A stretch of 64,000 nucleotides of DNA from Sphingomonas adhaesiva (lineage in GTDB: Bacteria > Pseudomonadota > Alphaproteobacteria > Sphingomonadales > Sphingomonadaceae), in contig NZ_JAQIJT010000002.1 in the NCBI RefSeq assembly GCF_036946125.1, positions 2,292,001-2,356,000 on the forward strand, given 5' to 3'. Positions 43,510 to 51,011 of the stretch are shown here, piece after piece. Each line of letters starts with the position of its first letter. The first letter of the stretch is position 1. A program made the translations under genes and the position numbers. The notes beneath the pieces are model-generated. The model searched no databases. It was not told the DNA's origin and saw nothing but the letters and a program-made list of their open reading frames with translations.

Positions 43510-43616
43510 GCGCCCCCTCCCCTGACCGTCTCGACCACTTTTGTTGGGACAGGCTGCGCCTTCCGGGACGCGATGACAACCGTCGACGGCGCGGCCGCTG
43601 ACCGGGAACGGGACGG

Positions 43617-44900
43617 TCAGAAGGACAGCTGCACCCCGGCGGACACCCGATTCTCGTGCAATTCCCGCACGGGATCGGGCGAGCTGCGATCGCCGCGCGC
43701 ATAGGCCGCGCGCAGCGACAGCTGGCGATTGACGAAATAGCGCGCGCTCAACCGCGCGCCGCGTTCCGAGCTGGACGCGAAATCGCCCAGCGGCGCGATC
43801 GCCGCATAGCGGCCATAGGCGGTGACGATCAGGTTGCGCAGAAGCTCGTGGTCGACCGTCAGCGTCACCTCGGTCACGCGGTTGCCCGCGACATCGATCG
43901 AGCTGGCCTCGTCGATGCGGCGATCGGCGTACAGCTGGATCGAGGTCAGCGGGGTCACGTTCCACAGCACGTTGGCGCCGAACGAGGCGCCGCTGGTATC
44001 CCTGAACCGCGGATCGGCATAGTCGCGCACCAGATAGCCGGCGCGGATCTCTCCGGTGATGAGATCGGTCAGCGTCAGGCGTACGCCGGCCTCGATCCGG
44101 CCGCCGCTGGAATTGCGGTCGAAATTGCCCGGCTGGCGCGGATCGTCGGCCCCGATGACGTAGCGCCGCCGGTCGGCCGTCCCGCTCACCACGACGCTGT
44201 ACCCCGGCGAGACGGCATAGGCGATCGAGCCCGACGCCCCCAGGATGCTGGCGTCGCGGAACTGCTGCGGGATCGGCACGCCGTCCAGCGTGACCGCATC
44301 GTCATAGTCCACCTTGGTATAGGACAGCACCGACTGCACCACGAGCCGCCCGAAATCCTGCTCCGTGGCCAGCGTCGCGCGGGCGCGGTTGTAGCGCACC
44401 GGCTCCCGCGCGCCGGCGGGGCTGGTGAAGCTGCTGCGATCCTCGACCAGATGGTCCGCGCGCAGCACCAGCCCGACATTGGCGACGCGGCTGACGTCGT
44501 AACGGCCATCGAGCTGCGCGCCATATTGCGTGGCGTTCTCGGTCGACAGCGTGTGCGCGCTTTGCGAGGCATAGACCTGGGCGTTCAGCGCGTGCACCGA
44601 CCAGTTGGACACCAGCTTCGCCTCGCCGTTCGCGACCACGAACGCGTCGTCGCGCTTGTCCGCGTCGGAGGCCCGCGCGTTGTCGGTCGCCGCGCCCGTC
44701 ACGGTCAGCGTCGGATACAGGAAGAACGAGCCCAGCCGCCCCCCGATCGGCAGATACTCGGGGCGCTGCCGGTCGGCCACGCTCTTCATCACCGGCGTGG
44801 CCGGGGTGGCCGATTGCGCATGCGCCGCGCCCGACACCAGCGGCCCCGAGACCAGCGGCATCGCGACGATCGCGAGCAGATACCGATTGTTCAACGCCAT
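43617..44900 (-). CDS. Outer-membrane beta-barrel protein of exopolysaccharide loci
   Basis: About 427 aa from the ATG at 44900 (MALNNRYLLAIVAMPLVSGP) with a signal peptide ending near AHAQ. After a short N-terminal part the sequence is a run of alternating beta strands: GGRLGSFFLYPTLTVTGAAT, NARASDADKRDDAFVVANGE, VGLVLRADHLVEDRSSF and more, ending RELHENRVSAGVQLSF with a terminal Phe. This is the beta-barrel type (BBP2-like, VpsM/GelF-like position) often coded with exopolysaccharide genes. It probably aids polymer exit through the outer membrane. It is not a TolC. Confidence 0.8.
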   Translation of the reverse strand: MALNNRYLLAIVAMPLVSGPLVSGAAHAQSATPATPVMKSVADRQRPEYLPIGGRLGSFFLYPTLTVTGAATDNARASDADKRDDAFVVANGEAKLVSNWSVHALNAQVYASQSAHTLSTENATQYGAQLDGRYDVSRVANVGLVLRADHLVEDRSSFTSPAGAREPVRYNRARATLATEQDFGRLVVQSVLSYTKVDYDDAVTLDGVPIPQQFRDASILGASGSIAYAVSPGYSVVVSGTADRRRYVIGADDPRQPGNFDRNSSGGRIEAGVRLTLTDLITGEIRAGYLVRDYADPRFRDTSGASFGANVLWNVTPLTSIQLYADRRIDEASSIDVAGNRVTEVTLTVDHELLRNLIVTAYGRYAAIAPLGDFASSSERGARLSARYFVNRQLSLRAAYARGDRSSPDPVRELHENRVSAGVQLSF

Positions 44901-45031
44901 TCCCCGGATGCTTCCCTGTATGCGCTCGCGTAGCACGTCCGCCGCGCCACAGGCAAAACGTGGCGCGTTTACCACGTCGCAACCGCTGCGCCCGCACAGG
45001 GTGCGGAACGGCGACGAAAGGGAATGAACGG

Positions 45032-45301
45032 ATGCCGAGGCACGCAACGAACAGCTGGCGCCGGACACCGCGACCGATGCCGGGCGCGCCGGCCGCCGCG
45101 GTCGTCCGGCCCATGGCGGCGGGGGACGATGCGCGTGCGCGGCAGCGCCGCCTCGTCCATGCGTTCGACCGCGGCGAGCCGGAACGCGCGCCCGGGGGCG
45201 TCACCCCGCCGGCGCTACGCTGGCTGATGAACGGCGCGGTCGCGGCGCTGCTGTGGTACGTGCTGTTCCGCCTGGTGCAGATCGCGCTAGGCGCGGCATG
45301 A
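45032..45301 (+). CDS. Small membrane protein with one helix
   Basis: 89 aa from the ATG at 45032 with GGGAA upstream (MPRHATNSWRRTPRPMPGAP). Charged Arg/Asp-rich first 55 residues, then a hydrophobic helix LMNGAVAALLWYVLFRLVQI (about 66-85). The following gene starts 24 bp after its stop, so they are probably an operon. No family known to me. Confidence 0.5.
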   Translation: MPRHATNSWRRTPRPMPGAPAAAVVRPMAAGDDARARQRRLVHAFDRGEPERAPGGVTPPALRWLMNGAVAALLWYVLFRLVQIALGAA

Positions 45302-45327
45302 CCGGCGCAGAATGACCGGCGCAGAAT
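45300..45327 (+). repeat. 14-bp tandem duplication before the VanZ-like gene
   Basis: GACCGGCGCAGAAT occurs twice in a row at the junction between the two small membrane-protein genes. It creates tiny frames (ATG ... TGA, five codons) upstream of the real ATG at 45326. Slippage is the likely origin. Confidence 0.7.
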
Positions 45328-45718
45328 GACCGATGGGGCGGACCTGTGGCTGCTGGCGAAGGACGTCGCGGTGGCGACCTCCGGGCTGTCGCGTCCGGCG
45401 CTCCACGTCCTGCTCGGCACCGCGCTGTTCGCGCTGCTGCTGCCCGCCTCCCCGATCCGCGCCTGGGCGATCGTCATCGCGATCGAACTCGCGAACGAGG
45501 CGGTCGACCGGCATCACCTGCTGGCCATCGGTGCGGGGTTCGATCCGATGGCCAGCTGGCGCGATGTGGTCGACACGATGATGCTGCCGACGCTGATCCT
45601 GCTGGCGCGGCAGGCGTGGCACGACGGCCGCCACGGCTACCGCCGCCGCCGCCGCCGTGCCCGCCGCGGCGATCACCAGCCGGCGAACACCGCCCTGACC
45701 GCGTCGCGCAGGACGTAG
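45326..45718 (+). CDS. VanZ-like small membrane protein
   Basis: 130 aa with about three hydrophobic helices (LHVLLGTALFALLLPASPIR; AWAIVIAIELANEAVDRHHL; TMMLPTLILLARQAW). The pattern and the D-T-x-x-T... segment VVDTMMLPTLIL resemble VanZ-family proteins found next to surface-polysaccharide genes. It overlaps the convergent SGNH/Calx-beta gene by 46 bp; its last 30 residues are basic and low in complexity (RRRRRRARRGDHQ), so the true functional part may end earlier. Confidence 0.55.
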   Translation: MTDGADLWLLAKDVAVATSGLSRPALHVLLGTALFALLLPASPIRAWAIVIAIELANEAVDRHHLLAIGAGFDPMASWRDVVDTMMLPTLILLARQAWHDGRHGYRRRRRRARRGDHQPANTALTASRRT

Positions 45719-47358
45719 ATGCCGCCGAACCCGGGCGCGGCGATGCTGCTGACGACCGGATGCCCGCCATCGGCGGTGAACGCGTCGGTCGCCGCCCCCG
45801 TCGCGGTCAGGTGGGTCGATCCGTCGCCGCTGCGCCACAATCCGCTGTCGCGCGCCGTTTCGGCCACGTCGGCGGCATCGAACAGGATGTCGATCCCGCC
45901 GATCCCGCCGCGCAGCGCGGCATTGACCTGCGCGCGACGCGACCCCGCCCCGCCGGTGAAGGCGCCGGTCGGGGTCGCCTTGGGCGCCTGCCCCGCCACC
46001 GTCCTCCACCCGTCGCTCGACGTCGTCGACGGGCATTGCGTCGCATAGACGAGCTTCACCTGCGGCACCGCGGACTTGAACCCCGCGGCGATCGCGGCGA
46101 TGTCCGCGGTCTGCTGCGCCACGGTGCGCCCCGCGTTGGTGTCGTTGACCGACCAGTTGCAGAACACGTGCGTGACGCCGATCCGCGACAGCAAGGCGGC
46201 ACGCCGGACGAACGCCGCCGGCTGGTTCTCGAACGCCTTGGTACCGGCGTACCCCATGTTGACATAGGGATAGCTGCCCGCACACGCCCGGCCGAAATAG
46301 CCGATATTGCCGCGGGTCGCGCTCGCCGCGTCGGCCGCGTCGCCGACGCCGTAGATCAGGCTGTCGCCCACCCCGGCGAACGCCTTGCCCACCGGCGTCC
46401 CGCCGAAGCCGGTCGCCTTCACCGCGCAGGGGCCGTAGCCGCGCCGGGTGGCGGTCGGCGTGGCGTTCGTGATCGTGCCCCCGCCCGTCCGGTTCACCCC
46501 GGTGGCGAAATCGGCCGCCTCCAGCAACGGGCTGCCCGGCTGCACGACATAGCCCTGCACCCATTTGCCGCCCGCCGCGACGGAGACGCTGGTCCGCACC
46601 CAGTAGATCGCGCCCGCGGGGATCGGCGTCGCGGGCACCGCCTCGTCGCTTTCCGCCCAATTGTCGGGATGCGCGGCCGGAATCGTGACGGAGGGCGCCC
46701 CGGCGAAGGTCAGCGGGGTGATCGTACCCGCCGGATATTCGATCGCCGCGGTCACGGTGATCGGGTCGCTGCCGTCCGCTTCGTTGGTCGCGGTCGCCAG
46801 CCAGTTGGTGAAATAGGCGCGCAGCTTCGTCACCGTCGCGCCGGTTTCGTTATAGCTGGCGATGCGCGAATTGCTGTCCTGGTCGGTGCCGTTGGACATC
46901 GTCCCGCCATAGCCCATCTGGTTGAAGCGCGATCCCATCAGCAGCGCCGCGGGGGCGTTGCCGCCGCCGGCGTCGTCGTCGCGGATCGTGCCGGTGCCGG
47001 TGGCGAGCAGCGGGACCGTGGCCACGACCGTGATCGCGAACCCCTCGTCGGCCTCCGGCGACGAATCGCCCGCGATCGTCAGCGTCAGCGTCTTCACCGT
47101 CTCACCGGCGGCGAAGGTGCCGCTGCCGGCGGGAAACGCGCCGCCCGCGAAGTCCGACGCGCTCGCCGGATCGGCGCCGCGTCCCGCGACGCTCCAGGTG
47201 AAGGGCACCGCCTCCGCCAGCCCGTTGCGCGCCAGCGTCAACGTGTAGGACAGCGTGCGGTCCGCGCCCGTGCCCTCGGTCGCGATCTGCGGTGCCGACA
47301 GCGTCAGCGCGGCACCGCCGGGCGCCTTCGGGGTCACCCCCAGGTTGAGGAGCCCCAT
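45673..47358 (-). CDS. Calx-beta domain plus SGNH-type hydrolase, phage-tail-like
   Basis: 561 aa. The N-terminus MGLLNLGVTPKAPGGAALTL and the following Calx-beta-like region (about 20-130, ending in GTGTIRDDDAGG) suit a calcium-binding beta sandwich. Around residue 340 GDSLIYGVGD gives a Ser-containing block I of the SGNH hydrolases and NWSVNDTNAG the Asn block; GGHP near the C-terminus could supply the His. It probably hydrolyses an ester on a polysaccharide. There is no signal peptide. Together with the 134-aa protein next to it, it resembles phage tail proteins more than typical exopolysaccharide proteins. The call is by motif, with fair uncertainty on activity. Confidence 0.68.
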   Translation of the reverse strand: MGLLNLGVTPKAPGGAALTLSAPQIATEGTGADRTLSYTLTLARNGLAEAVPFTWSVAGRGADPASASDFAGGAFPAGSGTFAAGETVKTLTLTIAGDSSPEADEGFAITVVATVPLLATGTGTIRDDDAGGGNAPAALLMGSRFNQMGYGGTMSNGTDQDSNSRIASYNETGATVTKLRAYFTNWLATATNEADGSDPITVTAAIEYPAGTITPLTFAGAPSVTIPAAHPDNWAESDEAVPATPIPAGAIYWVRTSVSVAAGGKWVQGYVVQPGSPLLEAADFATGVNRTGGGTITNATPTATRRGYGPCAVKATGFGGTPVGKAFAGVGDSLIYGVGDAADAASATRGNIGYFGRACAGSYPYVNMGYAGTKAFENQPAAFVRRAALLSRIGVTHVFCNWSVNDTNAGRTVAQQTADIAAIAAGFKSAVPQVKLVYATQCPSTTSSDGWRTVAGQAPKATPTGAFTGGAGSRRAQVNAALRGGIGGIDILFDAADVAETARDSGLWRSGDGSTHLTATGAATDAFTADGGHPVVSSIAAPGFGGIYVLRDAVRAVFAGW

Positions 47359-47361
47359 CGC

Positions 47362-47766
47362 TTACCACTCCCGCGCGGCGAAGGACTGGCCGCTGGTCGC
47401 GCCGAAGAGCGAGATCGCGCCCGCCGGCACGCCGTGCGCCGGCGCCTCGTACAATTGTCCCGGCGCGATACGCAGCGCCGGCTGGTCCGCCGCTGCGGTG
47501 CCGACGCTGCTGATCCACAGGTCGCCGCTGGACAGGTTCTGGACGAAGAAGCCGCGCCGCGTCGCCTGCGCCGGCGCCAGCACCTGCGCGGTGCCGCCGC
47601 TGGCGATCGTGCCGGAGCGATCGACGTAGCTGACCGCCACCGCGCGCGCGGCGACGGGCAGCGGGTGCGCCTCGTCCACCGCGACCGCGGCGGCCTCCGC
47701 CGCGCCATAGCTGAGCGCGACGCGCGGGACGAAGCTTCCCGGTGCGCTGATAATCGGATCGGCCAT
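47362..47766 (-). CDS. Hypothetical, phage-tail-associated-like 134-aa protein
   Basis: 134 aa, ATG at 47766. The sequence GTAQVLAPAQATRRGFFVQN, ... SSGDLWISSVG, ... APGQLYEAPAHGVPAGAISL, and C-terminal FGATSGQSFAAREW is the pattern of small proteins in phage tail regions that form a beta-sandwich on a tail tip or fibre. It is 3 bp from the SGNH/Calx-beta gene and transcribed before it, so the two are one unit. No other phage gene is present nearby, so this is a small phage-like island or a reused cassette. Confidence 0.55.
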   Translation of the reverse strand: MADPIISAPGSFVPRVALSYGAAEAAAVAVDEAHPLPVAARAVAVSYVDRSGTIASGGTAQVLAPAQATRRGFFVQNLSSGDLWISSVGTAAADQPALRIAPGQLYEAPAHGVPAGAISLFGATSGQSFAAREW

Positions 47767-47867
47767 CGCTGTTCTCCTTGCTGAAACAGGTTTGTTCCTG
47801 CTTCGTTCGCAGAAGAAAGCGATGTAGGACAGCGCAAAAATACGGCGGGCGCTCTACGCCCCCGCAC

Positions 47868-48854
47868 CTACCGCATCGAGCGGTCGAGCGCGTACAGCTT
47901 CTCCATCATCCGGTCGCGCAGGCTGTCGCGGCGCGCCTCCTGGCTGAGCGACGTGGGACGCGCGGCGAGGGCGGTCAGCGCCTCGGCGGTGCGGGCGGGC
48001 GAATAGCCCAGCAGGCGCTGCAACGGCGGCACCGCGGCGACCACCGACTTCACCCATGCCTTGGGGCCGCCGGGGGGGCCATAGCCGGTCTTCTCGATCT
48101 GGTTCATGCGCCCGGCATATTCGCGCATCGCCTCGTCCAGCGTGAAGGTCAGCGTGGTGCCGAACGGCTCCGCGCGCTTGCCGAAGCGCAGCAGCTGCGC
48201 CGCATTGGGCGGCGGCACCAGGGTGGTCGAGAAGTCGAGCGACAGCGTCGCCAGCCAATCGACCCATTTGCTGGTCGACAGGTTGCGCGAGCAGCCGAAC
48301 GCGATCCACGGCACCCCGTACACATCCGCCAGGATCGCGCCGTGGAGCGATTCGGTCAGCACCAGATCGGCGCGCGCGATCGCCCCGATCACCTCGGCCG
48401 GCGTGCCGCGGGGATCGATCAGCGTGAAGCCCGCCTGCGCGCACGCCTCCGCCCAGCCCGGATAGGCGATGGTCTCGAAATGCGGGATCACCACCGTACC
48501 CCCGCCGCCGGTGCCGCGATCCGGGAAGGCGGGCGCCAGCGGGACCGTGATCGCCCCGTCGCCCAGCGCCAGCTCCGGCCCCACCCCCATCAGCTTCGCG
48601 GTCAGCGGCCCGCGCACGCAATGCACCGTGATGCGCTTCTTCGCCCACAGGTCGACGTGGAGATAGCCGGCGCCGCTGGAGAAGATGTCCAGCTGGGTGA
48701 CGTCCGTGTTCATCCCGATGATCGTCCCGATCCCGCAGAAACCGCGATCGACCGATGAATCCGCGAACAGCTCGGGCACGAAGGCGGGCCACAGGTCGAC
48801 GTTCAGATCGTCCCCGAAATTGGGCACCGAGTTGCGGAAATGGATAAGCTGCAT
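47868..48854 (-). CDS. Polysaccharide pyruvyl transferase family protein
   Basis: 328 aa. The family adds a pyruvate ketal (or a related group) to a sugar of a polysaccharide, using PEP. Characteristic pieces are HFRNSVPNFGDDLNVDLWPA at the N-terminus, SGAGYLHVDLW, CVRGPLTAKLMG and SLHGAILADVYGVPWIAFG (about 188-206). No signal or membrane segment, so cytosolic. It is divergent from the Wza-like gene (188 bp). Pyruvylation would add negative charge and calcium affinity to the polymer. Confidence 0.88.
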   Translation of the reverse strand: MQLIHFRNSVPNFGDDLNVDLWPAFVPELFADSSVDRGFCGIGTIIGMNTDVTQLDIFSSGAGYLHVDLWAKKRITVHCVRGPLTAKLMGVGPELALGDGAITVPLAPAFPDRGTGGGGTVVIPHFETIAYPGWAEACAQAGFTLIDPRGTPAEVIGAIARADLVLTESLHGAILADVYGVPWIAFGCSRNLSTSKWVDWLATLSLDFSTTLVPPPNAAQLLRFGKRAEPFGTTLTFTLDEAMREYAGRMNQIEKTGYGPPGGPKAWVKSVVAAVPPLQRLLGYSPARTAEALTALAARPTSLSQEARRDSLRDRMMEKLYALDRSMR

Positions 48855-49042
48855 GGTCTCGCGATCTCGGTTCGTGGCTGGGTTCGTGGAGCGCCGCCGG
48901 GAATCCGGCGACCGCGCGATAGCGCATAGTCGTTAATCGTTGCGACCGGAATGACGTGATACCCGGTCGCCCTCTCCCCTTGCCCTCGCCTGTGCCGTTG
49001 CGGCATGACACAGGCCAGCGCCTATTCTTGAGGTTTTTCACG

Positions 49043-49675
49043 ATGAATGCGATCGGCCTGTCCGCCCGGGTGGCGATGCTGATGTTGGCGGTGTCGCCTG
49101 CGGTGTCGATCACCGCCTGCGCGCAGGCCACGCCGCCGGTGCAGACCGGCGCCGCACCCGCGACCGGGGGCGGCCCTGCTGCCGCCCCGACGACGCCGGC
49201 ACGCGCCGGCGCGACCGATTACACGCTGGGCGCGGGGGACAAGCTGCGCATCACCGTCTTCAACGAACCCGGTCTCACCGGCGAATATACCGTCTCCTCC
49301 ACGGGCATGGTGTCGTTCCCGCTGATCGGCGACGTGGCCGCGGCGCGACAGACGCTGGTGGACGTGCAGGAGGCGATCCGCTCGCGTCTGGCCGCCGGCT
49401 ATCTGAAGGATCCGCGGGTGGCGGTGGAGGTGCTGGAATATCGCACCTTCTATATCCTGGGCGAGGTCAACAAGCCGGGCGAATACCCCTTCCGCAACAA
49501 CCTGACGCTGGAACAGGCGGTCGCCACCGCCGGCGGCTATTCCTACCGCGCCAATCGCAAGAAGTTCGCGATCGCGCACGGCGACGGCGACGAGGTGAAG
49601 CTGCAATTCAAGGAATCGGGGCAATTGCGCGTCCAGCCGGGCGACACGATCCGGATCCTCGAGCGCTTCTTCTGA
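49043..49675 (+). CDS. Wza/GelD-like polysaccharide export lipoprotein
   Basis: 210 aa. The ATG at 49043 opens a signal peptide (MNAIGLSARVAMLMLAVSPA) ending in the lipobox ITAC (Cys 26). After a Pro/Ala/Gly-rich spacer comes the Poly_export (Wza) domain: YTLGAGDKLRITVFNEPGLT, GEYTVSSTGMVSFPLIGDVA, then SLBB-like FYILGEVNKPGEYPFRNN and a C-terminus RVQPGDTIRILERFF. It is short (about half of E. coli Wza), like the sphingan GelD/SpsD type. Acts as part of the outer-membrane exit for the polymer. Confidence 0.92.
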   Translation: MNAIGLSARVAMLMLAVSPAVSITACAQATPPVQTGAAPATGGGPAAAPTTPARAGATDYTLGAGDKLRITVFNEPGLTGEYTVSSTGMVSFPLIGDVAAARQTLVDVQEAIRSRLAAGYLKDPRVAVEVLEYRTFYILGEVNKPGEYPFRNNLTLEQAVATAGGYSYRANRKKFAIAHGDGDEVKLQFKESGQLRVQPGDTIRILERFF

Positions 49676-50260
49676 TCGCCCCCCGGACCGAATCGCGCCG
49701 TCGATTCGGTCCTTCCCGCCGTCGCGGCTGACGCAAATTTCGCAATAAATTACAATCGCCATGGATCCGCTTCGCGCCGGAATGCGTTGAGGCCTGGCTG
49801 ACGGCGTATTGAAATGAGCGCTCGGGTTTGATACCGTCCCAATTCGGGACAACGCCATTTTGGGTAGTGTGCGCGGCGCCATTTCTTCGTCGGGCGGCCA
49901 TCAATCTTTTGCTCAACCGGCATCGTCGTGACAGGCCATATCGGCAAATGAGACGGCGTCACGTCGTGATGTCGCCGGATCATGTCGTCGCGAGGGCAGC
50001 CCGCCCTGACGTCTTATTCTCGCTGATAACAGCGGGATTCGTGTCGTGCGGCAAACTCAGCACCCCTATTCATTTTCTCCATCATCCTCACATCCTCAGC
50101 TTCCCGAAGAAGTACTAGGGGATGACCGCCGTTGTCGACGTCACGTCACCGGCGTTAACCTTTGACGAGCTTTACAGACTTTTAACCCTGGCATACCCCG
50201 GAACCACGAAAGAGGGACCAAGAGCGGGGCTTTTTCGGGAAGGTTCAGGAGGAAAATCGC
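49676..50260. promoter_or_regulatory. 585-bp gene-free, AT-richer region ahead of paralogue B
   Basis: Contains a hairpin right after the export gene (GGACCGAATC at 49685-49694 and GATTCGGTCC at 49703-49712, followed by TT), plausible as a weak terminator. The element ACCGTCCCAATTCGGGACA (49833-49851) is shared, with two mismatches, with 59456-59474. The bases 49740-50110 are clearly more AT-rich than the genes. I found no coding frame worth calling; the short frames there lack ribosome sites and similarity. A long 5' regulatory region for the secreted-protein gene is likely. Confidence 0.5.
49833..49851. promoter_or_regulatory. Shared upstream element, copy 1
   Basis: ACCGTCCCAATTCGGGACA, with GTCCC/GGGAC inverted arms. 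It lies 410 bp ahead of the 158-aa RTX-like gene (50261). A second copy with two mismatches is 146 bp ahead of the 357-aa RTX protein gene. A regulator site is inferred from position and dyad. Confidence 0.4.
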
Positions 50261-50737
50261 ATGGCTACTGTTGACAAGACCCCCACCCAGCCGGACATCC
50301 ATGGCGTCGTCCAGGGCAACGGCGGCACGACCGACAATCTCGCGGGCGGCGCGGGCAATGACCGTCTGGAGGGCCATGCGGCCAACAACTCGTACTACGG
50401 CGGCGCGGGCAACGACACCTTCATCATCTCGGGCAAGTTCGCCGAAAGCTCGGGCGCGCATGAGGGTGCGTCGCGCGCGTTCGGCGATCAGTTCGCTTTC
50501 GTCACCGACTTCGGCGGCGCCGGGGGCTGGTCCGCGAGCAACAACGACTTCATCGCGCTGATCGGCTGGGGTGCCGGTTCGACGCTGACGCTGAACGGCC
50601 CGGCCGGTGACGGCGCCAACGGCGCGAAGGTCTATTACTACACGATCACCGACGGCGTGACCGGCAATGTGTTCAACATGGAAATCAACTCGCTGAACGG
50701 CAAGGAACTGGGCAAGGGCGACTACGCCTTCTATTGA
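50261..50737 (+). CDS. Small RTX-like secreted protein, type I substrate candidate (paralogue B)
   Basis: 158 aa after a strong ribosome site (AGGAGG) at the ATG 50261. No signal peptide. Two glycine/aspartate units, LAGGAGNDRLEGH and YYGGAGNDTFIIS (about 28-60), resemble RTX nonapeptides. A beta-rich region follows (FGDQFAFVTDFGGAGGWSAS) and the C-terminus INSLNGKELGKGDYAFY ends hydrophobically, like type I signals. It matches paralogue A (31963-32439) in length and over the C-terminal 110 residues. Between this and the downstream operon is a good terminator. Export by the nearby ABC/HlyD pair is likely. No enzymatic motif; probably a matrix or surface protein. Confidence 0.72.
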   Translation: MATVDKTPTQPDIHGVVQGNGGTTDNLAGGAGNDRLEGHAANNSYYGGAGNDTFIISGKFAESSGAHEGASRAFGDQFAFVTDFGGAGGWSASNNDFIALIGWGAGSTLTLNGPAGDGANGAKVYYYTITDGVTGNVFNMEINSLNGKELGKGDYAFY

Positions 50738-50763
50738 TCCAGGTTCGCCGACGGCAAAGAGAA

Positions 50764-50788
50764 GGGCGGGGTTCTCCCCGCCCTTTTT
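50764..50788 (+). terminator. Intrinsic terminator after paralogue B
   Basis: GGGCGGGG at 50764-50771 pairs with CCCCGCCC at 50776-50783, loop TTCT, then five T. Confidence 0.88.
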
Positions 50789-50926
50789 CATGCCCGCAAC
50801 GACGCCCGAGGCGACCGCCTTTCCCCACGCCAGCGCGACGAGCCGCCGCATCGTCATCGGATCCGAACCCGGTGCGACCGCACCCGCCGCGATCGAGCCC
50901 GCCGCGCCGCCACCGGCGTCTGGTCC

Positions 50927-51010
50927 GGTGGAACAGAGGTTCGCTCATTTACCGTCACCCCGGCTTGACCCGGGACGACGGTATCCACGAGCCGAATCTA
51001 GGCTTCTGGG
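50927..51010. repeat. Composite palindromic repeat, shortened copy
   Basis: Begins GGTGGAACAGAGGTTCGCT, then TTTACCGTCACCCCGGCTTG followed by ACCCGGGACGACGGT and ATCCACGAGCCGAATCTAGG. This equals the flanks of the element at 6785-6926 with most of the inner part lost. It sits between paralogue B and the SGNH gene of the T1SS/BY-kinase operon. Confidence 0.7.
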
Positions 51011-51011
51011 A

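Noticed and set aside
43617..44900. The beta-barrel protein as the missing TolC of the secretion system
   Set aside because: It has beta strands throughout and no long coiled-coil helices, so it is not TolC-like.
49828..50118. A 96-codon frame in the long gap ahead of paralogue B
   Set aside because: No ribosome site, no signal or membrane segment, and the composition (many His, Arg and Cys) does not resemble the neighbours.
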